A stretch of 64,000 bases of DNA from Phaeodactylibacter luteus (lineage in GTDB: Bacteria > Bacteroidota > Bacteroidia > Chitinophagales > Saprospiraceae). Shown piece after piece: positions 1-8,535 of the stretch. The stretch covers positions 47,718 through 111,717 of the forward strand of contig NZ_VOOR01000017.1 of the NCBI RefSeq assembly GCF_007993045.1, read 5' to 3'. How positions within the stretch are numbered: the stretch's first letter is position 1; every line of letters starts with the position of its first letter. The position numbers and the translations under genes are program-made. The notes under the pieces were generated by a model, which saw only the letters and a program-made list of their open reading frames with translations, ran no database searches and had not been told where the DNA came from.

Positions 1-11
1 CAAACTCAGAT

Positions 12-1115
12 ATGAACGTTTTGACCCTTACCAAAAAATGGGCGTGGGCAGGGCTATCCCTAGCACTGTTCTTTACCGCCTGCCAAACGGAGGCGCCCGG
101 GGCGGAGAAGCCTGAAACCAGCCCGGAAACAACTGCTGCCCCTGTTGACGAGTCGCTCAAGGCTTCTGTGAAAGGCCCGCATCTCCTGGAGCCGGCCGAA
201 GTGAAGGCGCTTTACGACAGCGGGGAGCCTTTCAAAGTCATTGAAATCAGCAAAGCGGATAAATACGAGAAAGGCCACCTTCCTGGCGCCATCAATTTCT
301 GGAGGCCAGATTACGAAGGAGGGGGGTACGAATATAGCGGCATGCGCCTTTCTGCTGATGAAATGGCTGCTTTGCTTGGGAGCCACGGCATCAGCCCGGA
401 CGATTTCATCCTTGTTTATTGTACCAAAGGCAGTGTGGATGCTATCCGCTTCATGTGGATGCTAGATTTGTACGGCCACTCCAAAAAAGCCATCATGAAC
501 GGCGGCAAGGCCGCGTGGGCGGCAGATGGGTACGAACTGACTACAGAGGCGGCCCCTGAAGCGGCCCCTGTGCTGTATACCTTTCAGCAGCCGGAGCAAA
601 CGGCCAAACTGGCCAGCTTCGACGATATGGTGGCGGCGCTGCAGGATACCAATGTCATTATTTTGGACACCCGGGAGCCGGAGGAATATCAGGGCGTACC
701 TTATGTAGACAAAGGGGCTTGTTATCCTTACAAAAAGGGGGCCTTTACCTTTGGGCGCATCCCTGGGGCCAAACACCTCAACTGGTCGGATGCGGTAGAT
801 TTGGACGGCGATCACCGCTTCAAATCGCTTAAGGATTTGAAGTACAACTTCAAAAAAGCGGGCATCACGCCAGATAAGAAAATAATCGCTTATTGCCAGT
901 CGGGGGTGCGCTCAGCTCATACCACTTACGTACTGACAGAACTCCTTGGCTACCCTGATGTACGCAATTATGACGGCTCTTGGATAGAGTGGAGCCACCG
1001 GTATGTCAATCAAGGAGACGTACCTGTTGAGCGGGAAATAGACGAAGCGGAGCACCAAATCCGCTTAGCCGCTTTGCAGGCTGAAGCAGCAGCTAAACTG
1101 GCAGCTGAAGAATAA
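12..1115 (+). CDS. Two-domain rhodanese (sulfurtransferase) lipoprotein
   Basis: The 367-residue product starts with a lipoprotein signal peptide ending in LFFTAC, so Cys24 would be lipidated. Two rhodanese domains follow, at about residues 58-180 and 200-340. Each keeps a cysteine in the active-site position: YCTKGS (Cys137) and YCQSGVRSA (Cys295). In classical tandem rhodaneses only the C-terminal domain is active; here both loops look able to carry a persulfide, which is inference. The second domain has an insertion around CYPYKKGAF. Known family role: transfer of sulfane sulfur from thiosulfate or a persulfide to a thiophilic acceptor. It is the first gene of a tight run with a sulfite oxidase-like enzyme and a cytochrome c, so a periplasmic sulfur-oxidation role is likely. 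The ATG lies 11 bases into the window, so genes further upstream in the operon cannot be seen. Confidence 0.9.
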   Translation: MNVLTLTKKWAWAGLSLALFFTACQTEAPGAEKPETSPETTAAPVDESLKASVKGPHLLEPAEVKALYDSGEPFKVIEISKADKYEKGHLPGAINFWRPDYEGGGYEYSGMRLSADEMAALLGSHGISPDDFILVYCTKGSVDAIRFMWMLDLYGHSKKAIMNGGKAAWAADGYELTTEAAPEAAPVLYTFQQPEQTAKLASFDDMVAALQDTNVIILDTREPEEYQGVPYVDKGACYPYKKGAFTFGRIPGAKHLNWSDAVDLDGDHRFKSLKDLKYNFKKAGITPDKKIIAYCQSGVRSAHTTYVLTELLGYPDVRNYDGSWIEWSHRYVNQGDVPVEREIDEAEHQIRLAALQAEAAAKLAAEE

Positions 1116-1143
1116 ATTTGATTTGTTTGATGATATTACGCTG

Positions 1144-2478
1144 ATGATGGAAAATAACGACAACAAGAAGAAGGTCGGCATACACGAGCTGTACGCCAAG
1201 GGCCCTGAAGAGGCCGACCGCCTGCTCTGGGGCCGCGAAAGCGACCCGGAAACGCGCCGGGGCTTCCTGAGGAAAGGGGCACTGCTGGCCATTGGCGCTG
1301 CTTTGGGCGCGCCTATGGTGCATGCGCGTCATTTCCCTGCGGGCATGATCCCTGCCGGGCTGGCTAATTCTGATCAGCCGTTTCAAATCCCGGGCAAGCA
1401 CCCGGACCTGATCGTCCTCAACGACCGGCCGCTCAATGTGGAGACGCCGGCGCATCTGCTGGACGATAAGCTGACGCCCGGGGATAAATTCTTCATCCGC
1501 AATAATGGCATCCCGCCTGAGATGGATGAAATTGACGCCAATACATGGACATTGACCATAGAAGGGGAATCCGTCAGCCAGAAAAAAACGTATTCCATAC
1601 AGGACTTAAAGTCTAAATTCAAACACCACACTTATGAGCTGGTGCTGGAGTGCGGCGGAAACGGCCGGAAGGAGTTCAGCCCTCCTGCCAAGGGGAATCA
1701 GTGGGAAGTGGGGGCTGTCGGCTGTGCTGCCTGGACAGGCGTACGGCTGAAGGACGTCCTGCAGGATGTCGGAATCAAGTCCAATGCGGTTTATATAGGA
1801 TATGAGGGTATGGACCGCCACGTGAGCGGCAACCCGGATAAGAAGCCCATCTCCCGAGGTGTCCCAATGGATAAAGCTATGATGGACGAGAGCCTGATCG
1901 CTTGGTCTATGAACGGGCAGCCTATCCCTCATCAAAATGGCTACCCCCTCCGCTTGGTGCTTGGTGGCTGGCCCGCTTCTTGTTCTGGGAAATGGCTGAC
2001 CAAGATTTTGGTCCGCGACCGGGTGCACGATGGCGCTAAGATGGCTGCGCCCGCATACCGGGTGCCTTGCAAGCCGGTCGCGCCGGGCGAAAAAGTCAAA
2101 GACGAGGACATGTGCATCATCGAGGCGATGCCCGTCAAGTCGTTGATTACTTACCCCAAAACAGGGGCGACCCTCAAAAAAGGGCAGAAGCTGCCTATCA
2201 GGGGGCATGCATGGGCTGGCGACCTGGAAGTCAGCAAGATGGAAGTGTCTACGGATTTTGGGGCAACCTGGCAGGCAGCCACTTTAGAAAAGCCTAGCAA
2301 CCGCTCGGCATGGCAGCATTTTAGCGCAAGCGTACAATTGCCGGAGCAGGGCTACTATGAAGTCTGGGCACGTGCTACCGACAGCGAGGGCCGGGCTCAG
2401 CCTATGATCCTTCCGGGCTGGAACCCGAAAGGCTATCTGAACAACGCTTGCCACCGAATTGCAGTAAAAGTCGTTTAA
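1144..2478 (+). CDS. Sulfite oxidase-family molybdopterin enzyme (SoxC/SorA-like), Tat-exported
   Basis: The protein has about 444 residues from the ATG at 1144; a TTG at 1123 and an ATG at 1147 are alternative starts. A twin-arginine signal (TRRGFLRKGA, Arg-Arg at residues 38-39) precedes a hydrophobic stretch, so the folded cofactor-loaded protein should be exported by Tat. The oxidoreductase molybdopterin-binding domain spans about residues 90-320, with the Mo-ligand cysteine in LECGGNGR (Cys170). The C-terminal Mo-co dimerisation domain follows (about 330-440, containing STDFGATWQAA). The length and two-domain layout fit sulfite or sulfane dehydrogenases rather than the shorter MsrP. The cytochrome c gene starts 3 bases after its stop, so electrons from sulfite (or a sulfane substrate) probably pass to that cytochrome. 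The exact substrate cannot be decided from sequence. Confidence 0.9.
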   Translation: MMENNDNKKKVGIHELYAKGPEEADRLLWGRESDPETRRGFLRKGALLAIGAALGAPMVHARHFPAGMIPAGLANSDQPFQIPGKHPDLIVLNDRPLNVETPAHLLDDKLTPGDKFFIRNNGIPPEMDEIDANTWTLTIEGESVSQKKTYSIQDLKSKFKHHTYELVLECGGNGRKEFSPPAKGNQWEVGAVGCAAWTGVRLKDVLQDVGIKSNAVYIGYEGMDRHVSGNPDKKPISRGVPMDKAMMDESLIAWSMNGQPIPHQNGYPLRLVLGGWPASCSGKWLTKILVRDRVHDGAKMAAPAYRVPCKPVAPGEKVKDEDMCIIEAMPVKSLITYPKTGATLKKGQKLPIRGHAWAGDLEVSKMEVSTDFGATWQAATLEKPSNRSAWQHFSASVQLPEQGYYEVWARATDSEGRAQPMILPGWNPKGYLNNACHRIAVKVV

Positions 2479-2481
2479 GCT

Positions 2482-3015
2482 ATGTTAGACATTCCTGACC
2501 ACCTGAACGAGAAACAAAAAGCCGCTTACCGCAAAAACTGGCTGGGCACGATGTCCCTGATTATTCAGGCCATTACTGCCATCTTTTTTGCTGCAGTGGG
2601 CTTGTTTGTATACGCTATTTTTGGCCACTCCATGATGGGGTGGCTCGACAAAGGGCCGGAGCCTATCCCTATCGAGGAGATTCAGCGCCGGATTGCAGAA
2701 AAGGAGAGCGACCTAGACCGTGTGGAAGGGGGCGTGCACCTAGAGACAGGCCTGATCGCAGCGGAAGGCTGGGAGACGGTCCGGGCTACCTGTACCGCCT
2801 GCCATTCTGCCAAGCTCGTAACACAGAACAAAGCTACCCGCGATGGCTGGAAGACCATGATCGTATGGATGCAGGAAACGCAGGGGCTATGGGATTTGGG
2901 CGATAAGGAAGCTGAAATCCTGGATTATCTGGCAGCCAACTACGCGCCGGAGGAATCGAGCCGGCGGGCAAACTTGGATATGGATGCTATCGAGTGGTAC
3001 ATCCTCGATTTATAG
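2482..3015 (+). CDS. Membrane-anchored c-type cytochrome, probable electron acceptor of the molybdoenzyme
   Basis: The 177-residue protein has one transmembrane segment (about residues 24-50) and a single haem c motif, CTACH, at residues 104-108. Met residues in the segment TMIVWMQETQ could supply the sixth haem ligand. The pattern resembles SorB-type small cytochromes paired with sulfite dehydrogenases: an N-terminal anchor, a short linker, then one haem domain ending in an ILDYLAANY helix. It begins 3 bases after the molybdoenzyme gene, which supports a two-subunit sulfite:cytochrome c system held at the membrane. Its partner assignment is inferred from gene order. Confidence 0.85.
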   Translation: MLDIPDHLNEKQKAAYRKNWLGTMSLIIQAITAIFFAAVGLFVYAIFGHSMMGWLDKGPEPIPIEEIQRRIAEKESDLDRVEGGVHLETGLIAAEGWETVRATCTACHSAKLVTQNKATRDGWKTMIVWMQETQGLWDLGDKEAEILDYLAANYAPEESSRRANLDMDAIEWYILDL

Positions 3016-3078
3016 CAGGCTCGCCGATTATTTGATGATGATGAGATTTAATGTTTTAGGTAAACTATATCAATTCTG

Positions 3079-4158
3079 ATGGTTATGAAATACTGGGATA
3101 TTTTTGTCCAAGGGTACCAAGGCTACGCTAGCTACCTGTGGTACGAGATCACCCATCCGGGGTGGCACAATTACTTTTACTGGCTGTTGGCCGTTTCTGC
3201 TTTCTTCTTCCTGATGGAGGTCGTCACGCCATGGCGCAAGGAGCAGCCGAAGTTCCGCAAAGATTTTTGGCTGGACTTCTTCTACATGTTTTTCAACTTC
3301 TTTTTGTTTTCATTGGTCATTTACAACGCCGCCTCCGATGTGGTCGTCAACTTGTTCAATGACGGGATCAAGTTCATTACGGGCGGGTTTGACCTGCAGG
3401 GCTCCAACCCTCTCAATGGAGCCCCAATGTGGGCGGTACTGCTGGTAGGCTTTGTTGTCCGCGACTTTGTGCAGTGGTGGGTGCACCGGCTGCTGCACCG
3501 CAGCGACACGCTGTGGGAATTCCACAAGGTACACCACTCTGTAGAGCAAATGGGCTTTGCGGCTCACCTGCGCTACCACTGGATGGAAAACGTGGTCTAC
3601 CGTACACTGGAGTACATCCCGCTTGCGCTTTTGGGCGTAGGCTTGTACGACTTCTTCATCATCCACATTTTCACTCTGGCAGTGGGCCACTACAACCACT
3701 CCAACATCACCGTGCCGGGTTATGTGACTGGAGGTGTGCTGGGCTTGCTGGTCGGGTTGGTCATTGCTACCAGCGGTTTTGAGGTAAGCTTGCTGCAGGA
3801 CCCTTCCTTTAGCACACAGCTCATGGTTGTTGGCGGTAGCGTAGCTGTTGGCGCGCTCGTACTGGCGCCCGTCATGAAAGTGCTTTTCAATAGCCCCGAA
3901 ATGCACATTTGGCACCATTCTTATGATTTGCCGGAAGAGCACCGTTACGGTGTCAATTTTGGGCTCACCCTGGCTTGCTGGGACTATATCTTTGGGACAG
4001 CATACATTCCGTTCAACGGCCGAGATATCCGGTTGGGCTTTCCTGGAGTGGAGGAGTTCCCTCAGGATTTTGTGGGGCAGAACCTGCACGGTATCGTCCG
4101 TAAGCATGAGGCTGAGCGCGTTTCTGAAAACGACCTGCCTGGTGCAGTGAAATCATAG
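3079..4158 (+). CDS. Fatty acid hydroxylase / sterol desaturase family membrane protein
   Basis: The 359-residue protein has several hydrophobic segments and the histidine clusters that bind the di-iron centre of this superfamily: HRLLH (residues 136-140), HKVHH (149-153), HNHSN near residue 211, and HIWHH (276-280). The family inserts hydroxyl groups or double bonds into lipid chains at the membrane. Substrates vary widely, from sterols and sphingolipids to carotenoids, so none is assigned. It lies 63 bases after the cytochrome gene on the same strand and is followed by a strong terminator, so it is probably the last gene of the sulfur operon. Why a lipid hydroxylase should be there is unexplained. 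Confidence 0.85.
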   Translation: MVMKYWDIFVQGYQGYASYLWYEITHPGWHNYFYWLLAVSAFFFLMEVVTPWRKEQPKFRKDFWLDFFYMFFNFFLFSLVIYNAASDVVVNLFNDGIKFITGGFDLQGSNPLNGAPMWAVLLVGFVVRDFVQWWVHRLLHRSDTLWEFHKVHHSVEQMGFAAHLRYHWMENVVYRTLEYIPLALLGVGLYDFFIIHIFTLAVGHYNHSNITVPGYVTGGVLGLLVGLVIATSGFEVSLLQDPSFSTQLMVVGGSVAVGALVLAPVMKVLFNSPEMHIWHHSYDLPEEHRYGVNFGLTLACWDYIFGTAYIPFNGRDIRLGFPGVEEFPQDFVGQNLHGIVRKHEAERVSENDLPGAVKS

Positions 4159-4182
4159 ATGAGGCTTTAGGGCCTTGTGTGC

Positions 4183-4218
4183 AAAGCCCGGTGCTGCTTT
4201 AAAGCGGTACCGGGCTTT
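4183..4218 (+). terminator. Hairpin terminator after the sulfur operon
   Basis: The arms AAAGCCCGGT and ACCGGGCTTT pair perfectly around a 16-base loop, 24 bases after the stop of the hydroxylase gene. The U-run is short. Confidence 0.6.
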
Positions 4219-4235
4219 CGTACGTAGTGGAGCAT

Positions 4236-4410
4236 GGGCGTAGGCCAAAATGTCGCAGGCGTTTAAGCTTTTGGGCTTTATGCTGGCATTGGCCTAGCGC
4301 TGCGAAGGGGTGGCCGAAGGCCAGACCCGACGCCTGTAGGGCGAGGGGCCGAGCGGACAGCGAGCCCCGGAGCATAGCGGCACCTGCCCTCAGGCAGGGG
4401 CAGGCCCCTA
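4236..4410 (+). repeat. Dispersed element family A, copy 1 (forward)
   Basis: This copy has the left end GGGCGTAGGCCAAAATGTCG, then the conserved core (tggcattggcctagcgctgc, gccgagcgg, agcgagccccggagcatagc) and the CCTGCC-CTCA-GGCAGG hairpin. The right end is lost or too diverged to place. An apparent reading frame crosses it (4227-4550), but that frame is translated repeat and not a gene. Confidence 0.8.
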
Positions 4411-4956
4411 TCCTTGTGGCAGGTGCAGCAGCTCAGTCAAAGAGCCGGTTTTTTCGGATCGTCAACGGTTGGTATTGCCCTTCCACTTGGCTAAATGATG
4501 ATATGGAAAGCGGCGGGGCTGCGGTTTTCGGCAAGCTCAAGAGCCGGTGAGCCAGTCTTACCGTCAGCGGGTGAAGGCCCACCTGCAGCGGTTAGGAGCC
4601 TGGTGATGCCAAAACGTCCGGGATTATTTTCTGGGGCGATGTACAGCGGCGGGGGTTGCTAAAGGCAATGCGCTTATCCCTTTCTCCCAAAACCTACGGG
4701 CCTATTGAATTTTTCCTAACGATGATGGGGCAGGACAATGTGGCGCCCCGTTATGGGAAGCACCGGTTGGCAGATTTCTTCAAGCAGGAAGCCAAAGCAA
4801 ACAGGAGGAAAGGGTGAGGTTGAACATTTTGCAGCAAAGGGGATTTTACTAATTTCAAAGCTGCAAACCAGGAAGGTGCCAAACGAACAGGGTGCTTCCC
4901 TTTTTTTAACCAACTGTTTATTGTTTAGCGACGTGAACAGTTCAACAACCAACAAA
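4411..4956. other. Spacer of about 545 bases with gene debris and a 49-codon frame
   Basis: No gene is firmly supported here. A frame on the plus strand from ATG 4668 to TGA 4817 would give a 49-residue basic peptide beginning MRLSLSPKTY and ending KANRRKG. It has protein-like composition but no recognised family, and it could be the tail of a decayed gene. The frame of the next gene stays open from 4738, but its signal peptide shows that the real start is at 4957. Confidence 0.4.
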
Positions 4957-6012
4957 ATGAAAAACACAATCTGGCTCTTTGGGCTCGCCCTACTGCTCTG
5001 GAACTGTACAGCCGAAGCTCCGCCCGAGGGGGCAGCAGCCAATACGGTTGCGCCCTGCGAGTCTTACCTGGATTATGATGGGATGGAGGATAAAATCAGT
5101 GGCGGTGCCCGGAGAATCAACATCAGCACGCCCAAAGGCGATTTTCAGGTCTGGACTAAGCGGGTGGGGAACAACCCCACCAAGAAAGTCTTATTGCTGC
5201 ACGGCGGCCCCGGCGCAACCCATGAGTATTTCGAGGTATTTGACAGTTACTTCCCACAAGAAGGCATAGAGTACTACTATTACGATCAGCTTGGCTCACA
5301 CTTCAGCGATCAGCCGGAGGATACTTCCCTGTGGAATATCCCCCGGTTTGTGGAGGAAGTAGAGCAGGTCCGGAAAGCATTGGGGCTGAACAAAGACAAC
5401 TTCTACATCCTGGGGCACAGCTGGGGCGGGATACTGGGCATAGAGTATGCCCTAAAGTACCAAGAGAACCTCAAAGGGCTGATCATCTCGAATATGATGT
5501 CCTCCATACCCGCATATGTGAAGTACGCAGAAGAACAACTGGCGCCAGGCCTGCCGGAAGATGCCCTTGCGGAAATCCGGGAGCTGGAAGCTGCCGGCAA
5601 ATACACGGATGCACGCTATCTCGAGCTGGTGGAAGCCCACTATTACCCTAAGCACGTCCTCCGGATGCCTTTGGAAGAATGGCCAGACCCTGTGGTGCGC
5701 TCCTTGGGCAACCTCAACTTTTCCATCTACTTGATGATGCAGGGGCCAAGCGAATTTGGTGTGGTGGGCGATGCTACGCTAAAAGAGTGGGACCGTACAG
5801 AAGATTTGGCGAAAATCACCGTGCCTACCTTGAGCGTTGGGGCGGAGTACGATACAATGGACCCTCGCTTCATGGAGATGATGGCTGGCAAGCTGCCCAA
5901 AGGGGAGTACCACTACTGCCCGAATGGCGCGCATTGGGCCATGTACGACGACGCAGACAATTACTTCAAAGGCGTCATCGGATTCGTGAACAAGGTTGAC
6001 GCCGGAGGATAA
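4957..6012 (+). CDS. Proline iminopeptidase-like alpha/beta hydrolase (S33), lipoprotein
   Basis: From the ATG at 4957 the protein has 351 residues and starts with a lipoprotein signal (LALLLWNC). An earlier in-frame ATG at 4738 would add 73 residues with no signal or homology, so it is rejected. The alpha/beta hydrolase core shows the oxyanion motif HGGPG (from residue 82), the nucleophile elbow GHSWGG (Ser155), a probable acid in SVGAEYDTMD, and a late histidine in NGAHWAMYDD. This is the signature of prolyl aminopeptidases, which remove N-terminal proline from peptides. Lipidation implies action in the periplasm or at the outer membrane. It is a single-gene unit with its own terminator. 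Confidence 0.88.
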   Translation: MKNTIWLFGLALLLWNCTAEAPPEGAAANTVAPCESYLDYDGMEDKISGGARRINISTPKGDFQVWTKRVGNNPTKKVLLLHGGPGATHEYFEVFDSYFPQEGIEYYYYDQLGSHFSDQPEDTSLWNIPRFVEEVEQVRKALGLNKDNFYILGHSWGGILGIEYALKYQENLKGLIISNMMSSIPAYVKYAEEQLAPGLPEDALAEIRELEAAGKYTDARYLELVEAHYYPKHVLRMPLEEWPDPVVRSLGNLNFSIYLMMQGPSEFGVVGDATLKEWDRTEDLAKITVPTLSVGAEYDTMDPRFMEMMAGKLPKGEYHYCPNGAHWAMYDDADNYFKGVIGFVNKVDAGG

Positions 6013-6074
6013 TTCGCTTAATTTGCTGCCTGGCAGGGGTGCCCCTGCTTGTTTAAGGTAGCCTGTACCGAATA

Positions 6075-6117
6075 AGCTGCACGGTTGGGGACATGCCTGG
6101 CCGTGCAGCTTTTTTTA
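6075..6117 (+). terminator. Intrinsic terminator after the S33 peptidase
   Basis: The arms AGCTGCACGG and CCGTGCAGCT are complementary over 10 bp and are followed directly by seven T. It lies 60 bases after the stop codon and just before the next gene. Confidence 0.85.
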
Positions 6118-6124
6118 CCCCTGA

Positions 6125-7972
6125 ATGATTATGGAACGAATATGTTTATTGCTCTATTTTTTCTCCTTGCCTTTCTTTATCCTGGCCCAACAGCCTGAGC
6201 CTGTACCTTCAGAGATTGTTAAAGTGGCGGTTTACCGGCAGGGGGCACAGGTGGTCAGGTCTGCACAGGCTGCTCTGCAGGAGGGCGTACAAACCTTAAG
6301 GCTCGGCCCTTTGCCCTATCAGCTCGATGAGAACAGCATACAGCTTAAGGTGCCAGAAGGGGCGCTCTTGATCGCGCTTTCCCAGCAGGTCGATTACCTA
6401 AACGAGGGGGAGGCAGACAGCCTTGCCGCAGGACTGAAGCAAGCACAGTTGGCGCTTCAAGACAGCATCCGGTGGCTGAAACAGCAACAGCAAGTCTATG
6501 AAGCGGAAAAAGAAATGCTCGCCCGCAACCAAGAGCTCGGGGGCAATAACGGGCTTTCTGTGGAAGAGCTGAAGCGGGGTGCCGAACTGTACCGCAGCCG
6601 TCTTATGGATATCGCAGCCCAGACAGAAAGGCTGCAGCTGCGGGGGCGGGAGTTCAAGTTGGCGCTCGTCCGGCTCAGCCGTCAATTGTTGGAGCTGAAC
6701 GCACAAACGGAGGCGCTGCCGGAACGAATGGCCATCGCAGTGGTGCAGGCCCCCAAGCCCATGCAGGCTAGGCTGGAGTTGTCTTATGTCATACCGGATG
6801 CCGGTTGGGAGCCTTTTTACAACCTTAGGGCACACAGTACAGAAGCTCCACTGATGTTGGATTATCGTGCACACGTGTACCAGCGCTCAGGGGAAGACTG
6901 GGAAAAGGTAGCCCTTACGCTTTCTACGGGCAACCCCAATATCAGCAACGCCAAACCAGAGCTGCCGCCTTACCGCCTCACCTTCAACAATTATTATGCC
7001 CCACCTCCCCAGCCTGCTATTTCCGGGGCTACGCGGCAGCTTTCCGGCCTGGTATTAGATGCAGAGGCCAACGAGCCGCTGATCGGGGCTAGCATTGTCC
7101 TTGCCGGTACCAATCAGGGTGCTGTGACGGGGATTGACGGCCGTTTTCAAATGGAAGTACCTGTAGGCACTGCTCGCTTGGAAGTGCAGTATATAGGCTA
7201 TGAGAGCCAGGAAGTTCAAGTCTCCGGCTCCAATGTGACCATAACGATGCAGGGGGCTACAGCCTTGCTAGATGAAATCGTAGTAACGGGGATGAGGTCA
7301 AAGTCAAGCCGGAAGCAGGCACCTGCCAAGCCTAAGGCCATGCCTGTCGCCATAGAGAAGCATTCTACCAGCACAACCTTCGATATCGAGCTGCCGTATT
7401 CCATCCCTTCTGACAATAAACCTTATGACGTTCAGCTCGCGCAGCATGAGGTGCCTGCGGTTTATCACCTTGCTGCTGTCCCTAAGCGCTCGCAATATGC
7501 ATACCTGGTTGCCGGGCTGCCAGACTGGGAGCAGTACAACCTCCTCAGTGGGCAGGCCAACCTCTTTTTCAAAGGAGGGTACCAAGGCAAAGTGCCCCTC
7601 GATTTAAGCCAAACAGGTGATACGCTCACCGTATCTCTGGGCCGGGATGAGGGCATTCTGATCAAAAGAGCGTTGGCCGAGAGCAAAAGCAGTGTCCCTT
7701 TTCTTGGAAACACCCGAACGGTTGAAAAACATTGGGAGATCACGGTACGGAATACCAATGATTATAGTGTCGAGCTAGAGATCGAAGATCAATACCCATT
7801 GGCTCAGCAGGATGAGATTAAAGTGGTGCAATTGGGGCACAGCGGGGCTGTGCATAATGAGCAGACTGGGCAGCTGACTTGGCGATTGCCCCTTGCCCCA
7901 CGTTCTCAGGAAACGGTCAGCCTGAAGTACGCTGTGCGCTACCCCAAGAAAATGCGCCTGCTTGTAGATTAA
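6125..7972 (+). CDS. MuiA-like (DUF4140/DUF4139) protein with inserted carboxypeptidase-regulatory-like domain
   Basis: The 615-residue protein (613 from the ATG at 6131) has a signal peptide ending near FILAQQ. Residues about 30-95 match the DUF4140 start of mucoidy-inhibitor A-type proteins (VYRQGAQVVRSA), followed by a coiled coil (about 100-205). The C-terminal half is DUF4139 (SYVIPDAGWEPFYNLRA, then the closing strand region to residue 610). In the middle, at about residues 305-390, sits a CarboxypepD_reg-like beta domain (SGLVLDAEANEPLIGASI, GIDGRFQMEV) ending with LDEIVVTG, the sequence seen where SusC-type TonB receptors pass into their plug. Function is not known. The fusion suggests an envelope protein that borrowed a receptor N-terminal module. 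Confidence 0.85.
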   Translation: MIMERICLLLYFFSLPFFILAQQPEPVPSEIVKVAVYRQGAQVVRSAQAALQEGVQTLRLGPLPYQLDENSIQLKVPEGALLIALSQQVDYLNEGEADSLAAGLKQAQLALQDSIRWLKQQQQVYEAEKEMLARNQELGGNNGLSVEELKRGAELYRSRLMDIAAQTERLQLRGREFKLALVRLSRQLLELNAQTEALPERMAIAVVQAPKPMQARLELSYVIPDAGWEPFYNLRAHSTEAPLMLDYRAHVYQRSGEDWEKVALTLSTGNPNISNAKPELPPYRLTFNNYYAPPPQPAISGATRQLSGLVLDAEANEPLIGASIVLAGTNQGAVTGIDGRFQMEVPVGTARLEVQYIGYESQEVQVSGSNVTITMQGATALLDEIVVTGMRSKSSRKQAPAKPKAMPVAIEKHSTSTTFDIELPYSIPSDNKPYDVQLAQHEVPAVYHLAAVPKRSQYAYLVAGLPDWEQYNLLSGQANLFFKGGYQGKVPLDLSQTGDTLTVSLGRDEGILIKRALAESKSSVPFLGNTRTVEKHWEITVRNTNDYSVELEIEDQYPLAQQDEIKVVQLGHSGAVHNEQTGQLTWRLPLAPRSQETVSLKYAVRYPKKMRLLVD

Positions 7973-7974
7973 GG

Positions 7975-8027
7975 AAAAAGCCGGGCAGCCCGAACTGCCC
8001 GGCGGAACACACATATGCACAAAATAT
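7975..8027. repeat. 53-bp exact direct repeat, copy 1, with hairpin
   Basis: It contains the perfect hairpin GCCGGGCAG-cccgaa-CTGCCCGGC and is identical over 53 bases to 8483-8535. Read on the minus strand the hairpin is followed by five T, so it is best suited to stop transcription coming from the right. It starts two bases after the stop of the MuiA-like gene. Confidence 0.85.
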
Positions 8028-8038
8028 ACCTTGAAAGA

Positions 8039-8214
8039 GCGTAGGCCAGATTGTCGTTTTGGGGCCTGCCCCTGCCGACTGGCAGGTGCCGCTATGCTCC
8101 GGGGCTCGCTATCCGCTCGGCCCTATCGGGCTGGCCACCCCTTCGCAGCGCTAGGCCGATCCTATCCAATAGCCGGTCTGTCCTAAAGGCTTGCGACATC
8201 TCTGGGGGTACGCT
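8039..8214 (-). repeat. Dispersed element family A, copy 2 (reverse)
   Basis: The right-end sequence CCAGATTGTCGTTTT is near 8048, followed by the CCTGCC-GACT-GGCAGG hairpin, the core (gctatgctccggggctcgct) and cttcgcagcgctaggcc. The distal left end is diverged but recognisable (ttgcgacatctctgggggtacgct). No flanking duplication is evident. The right end faces the upstream gene. Confidence 0.75.
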
Positions 8215-8482
8215 CAGTTGTAGAAGGCGGCGCACCGCCTCGCTTTTTGGGGTTATACTGTGTTACCTGTTACAAAGTTAAGTGTCAACGCTTCTATATT
8301 GCAAAGAAATACAGCTTGTGTTGGTTTTGCTTAATTATCTGTTAACCAAGTTTTTGTGGTAATCTGTGGTACTCCTGTTGACCCTTTTGCCATGGGCGGC
8401 GCGCTCTTGCGGCCTGTTTTTAGTGGTGTTTTGCTTTGTAGCTGTTGCCTTGCCCTACGTAGGAAGGCTTGTTTGTAGCAAA

Positions 8483-8535
8483 AAAAAGCCGGGCAGCCCG
8501 AACTGCCCGGCGGAACACACATATGCACAAAATAT
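8483..8535. repeat. 53-bp exact direct repeat, copy 2, with hairpin
   Basis: It is identical to 7975-8027, including the 9-bp hairpin arms, and lies 508 bases further on. On the minus strand seven T follow the hairpin. The exact identity in non-coding DNA points to a recent duplication or gene conversion. Confidence 0.85.

Noticed and set aside
3310..4107. Minus-strand frame of 265 codons inside the hydroxylase gene
   Set aside because: It is opposite a protein with all family motifs, and its translation has no recognisable domain. The same reasoning removes 1606-2208, 15398-16126, 28354-29313, 35378-36607 and 45306-46181.
4227..4550. Open frame of 107 codons on the plus strand
   Set aside because: Its sequence is family A element translated; equivalent pieces recur as frames at 22055-22252, 42738-42974, 44432-44689 and 56848-57203. 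It is not a gene.
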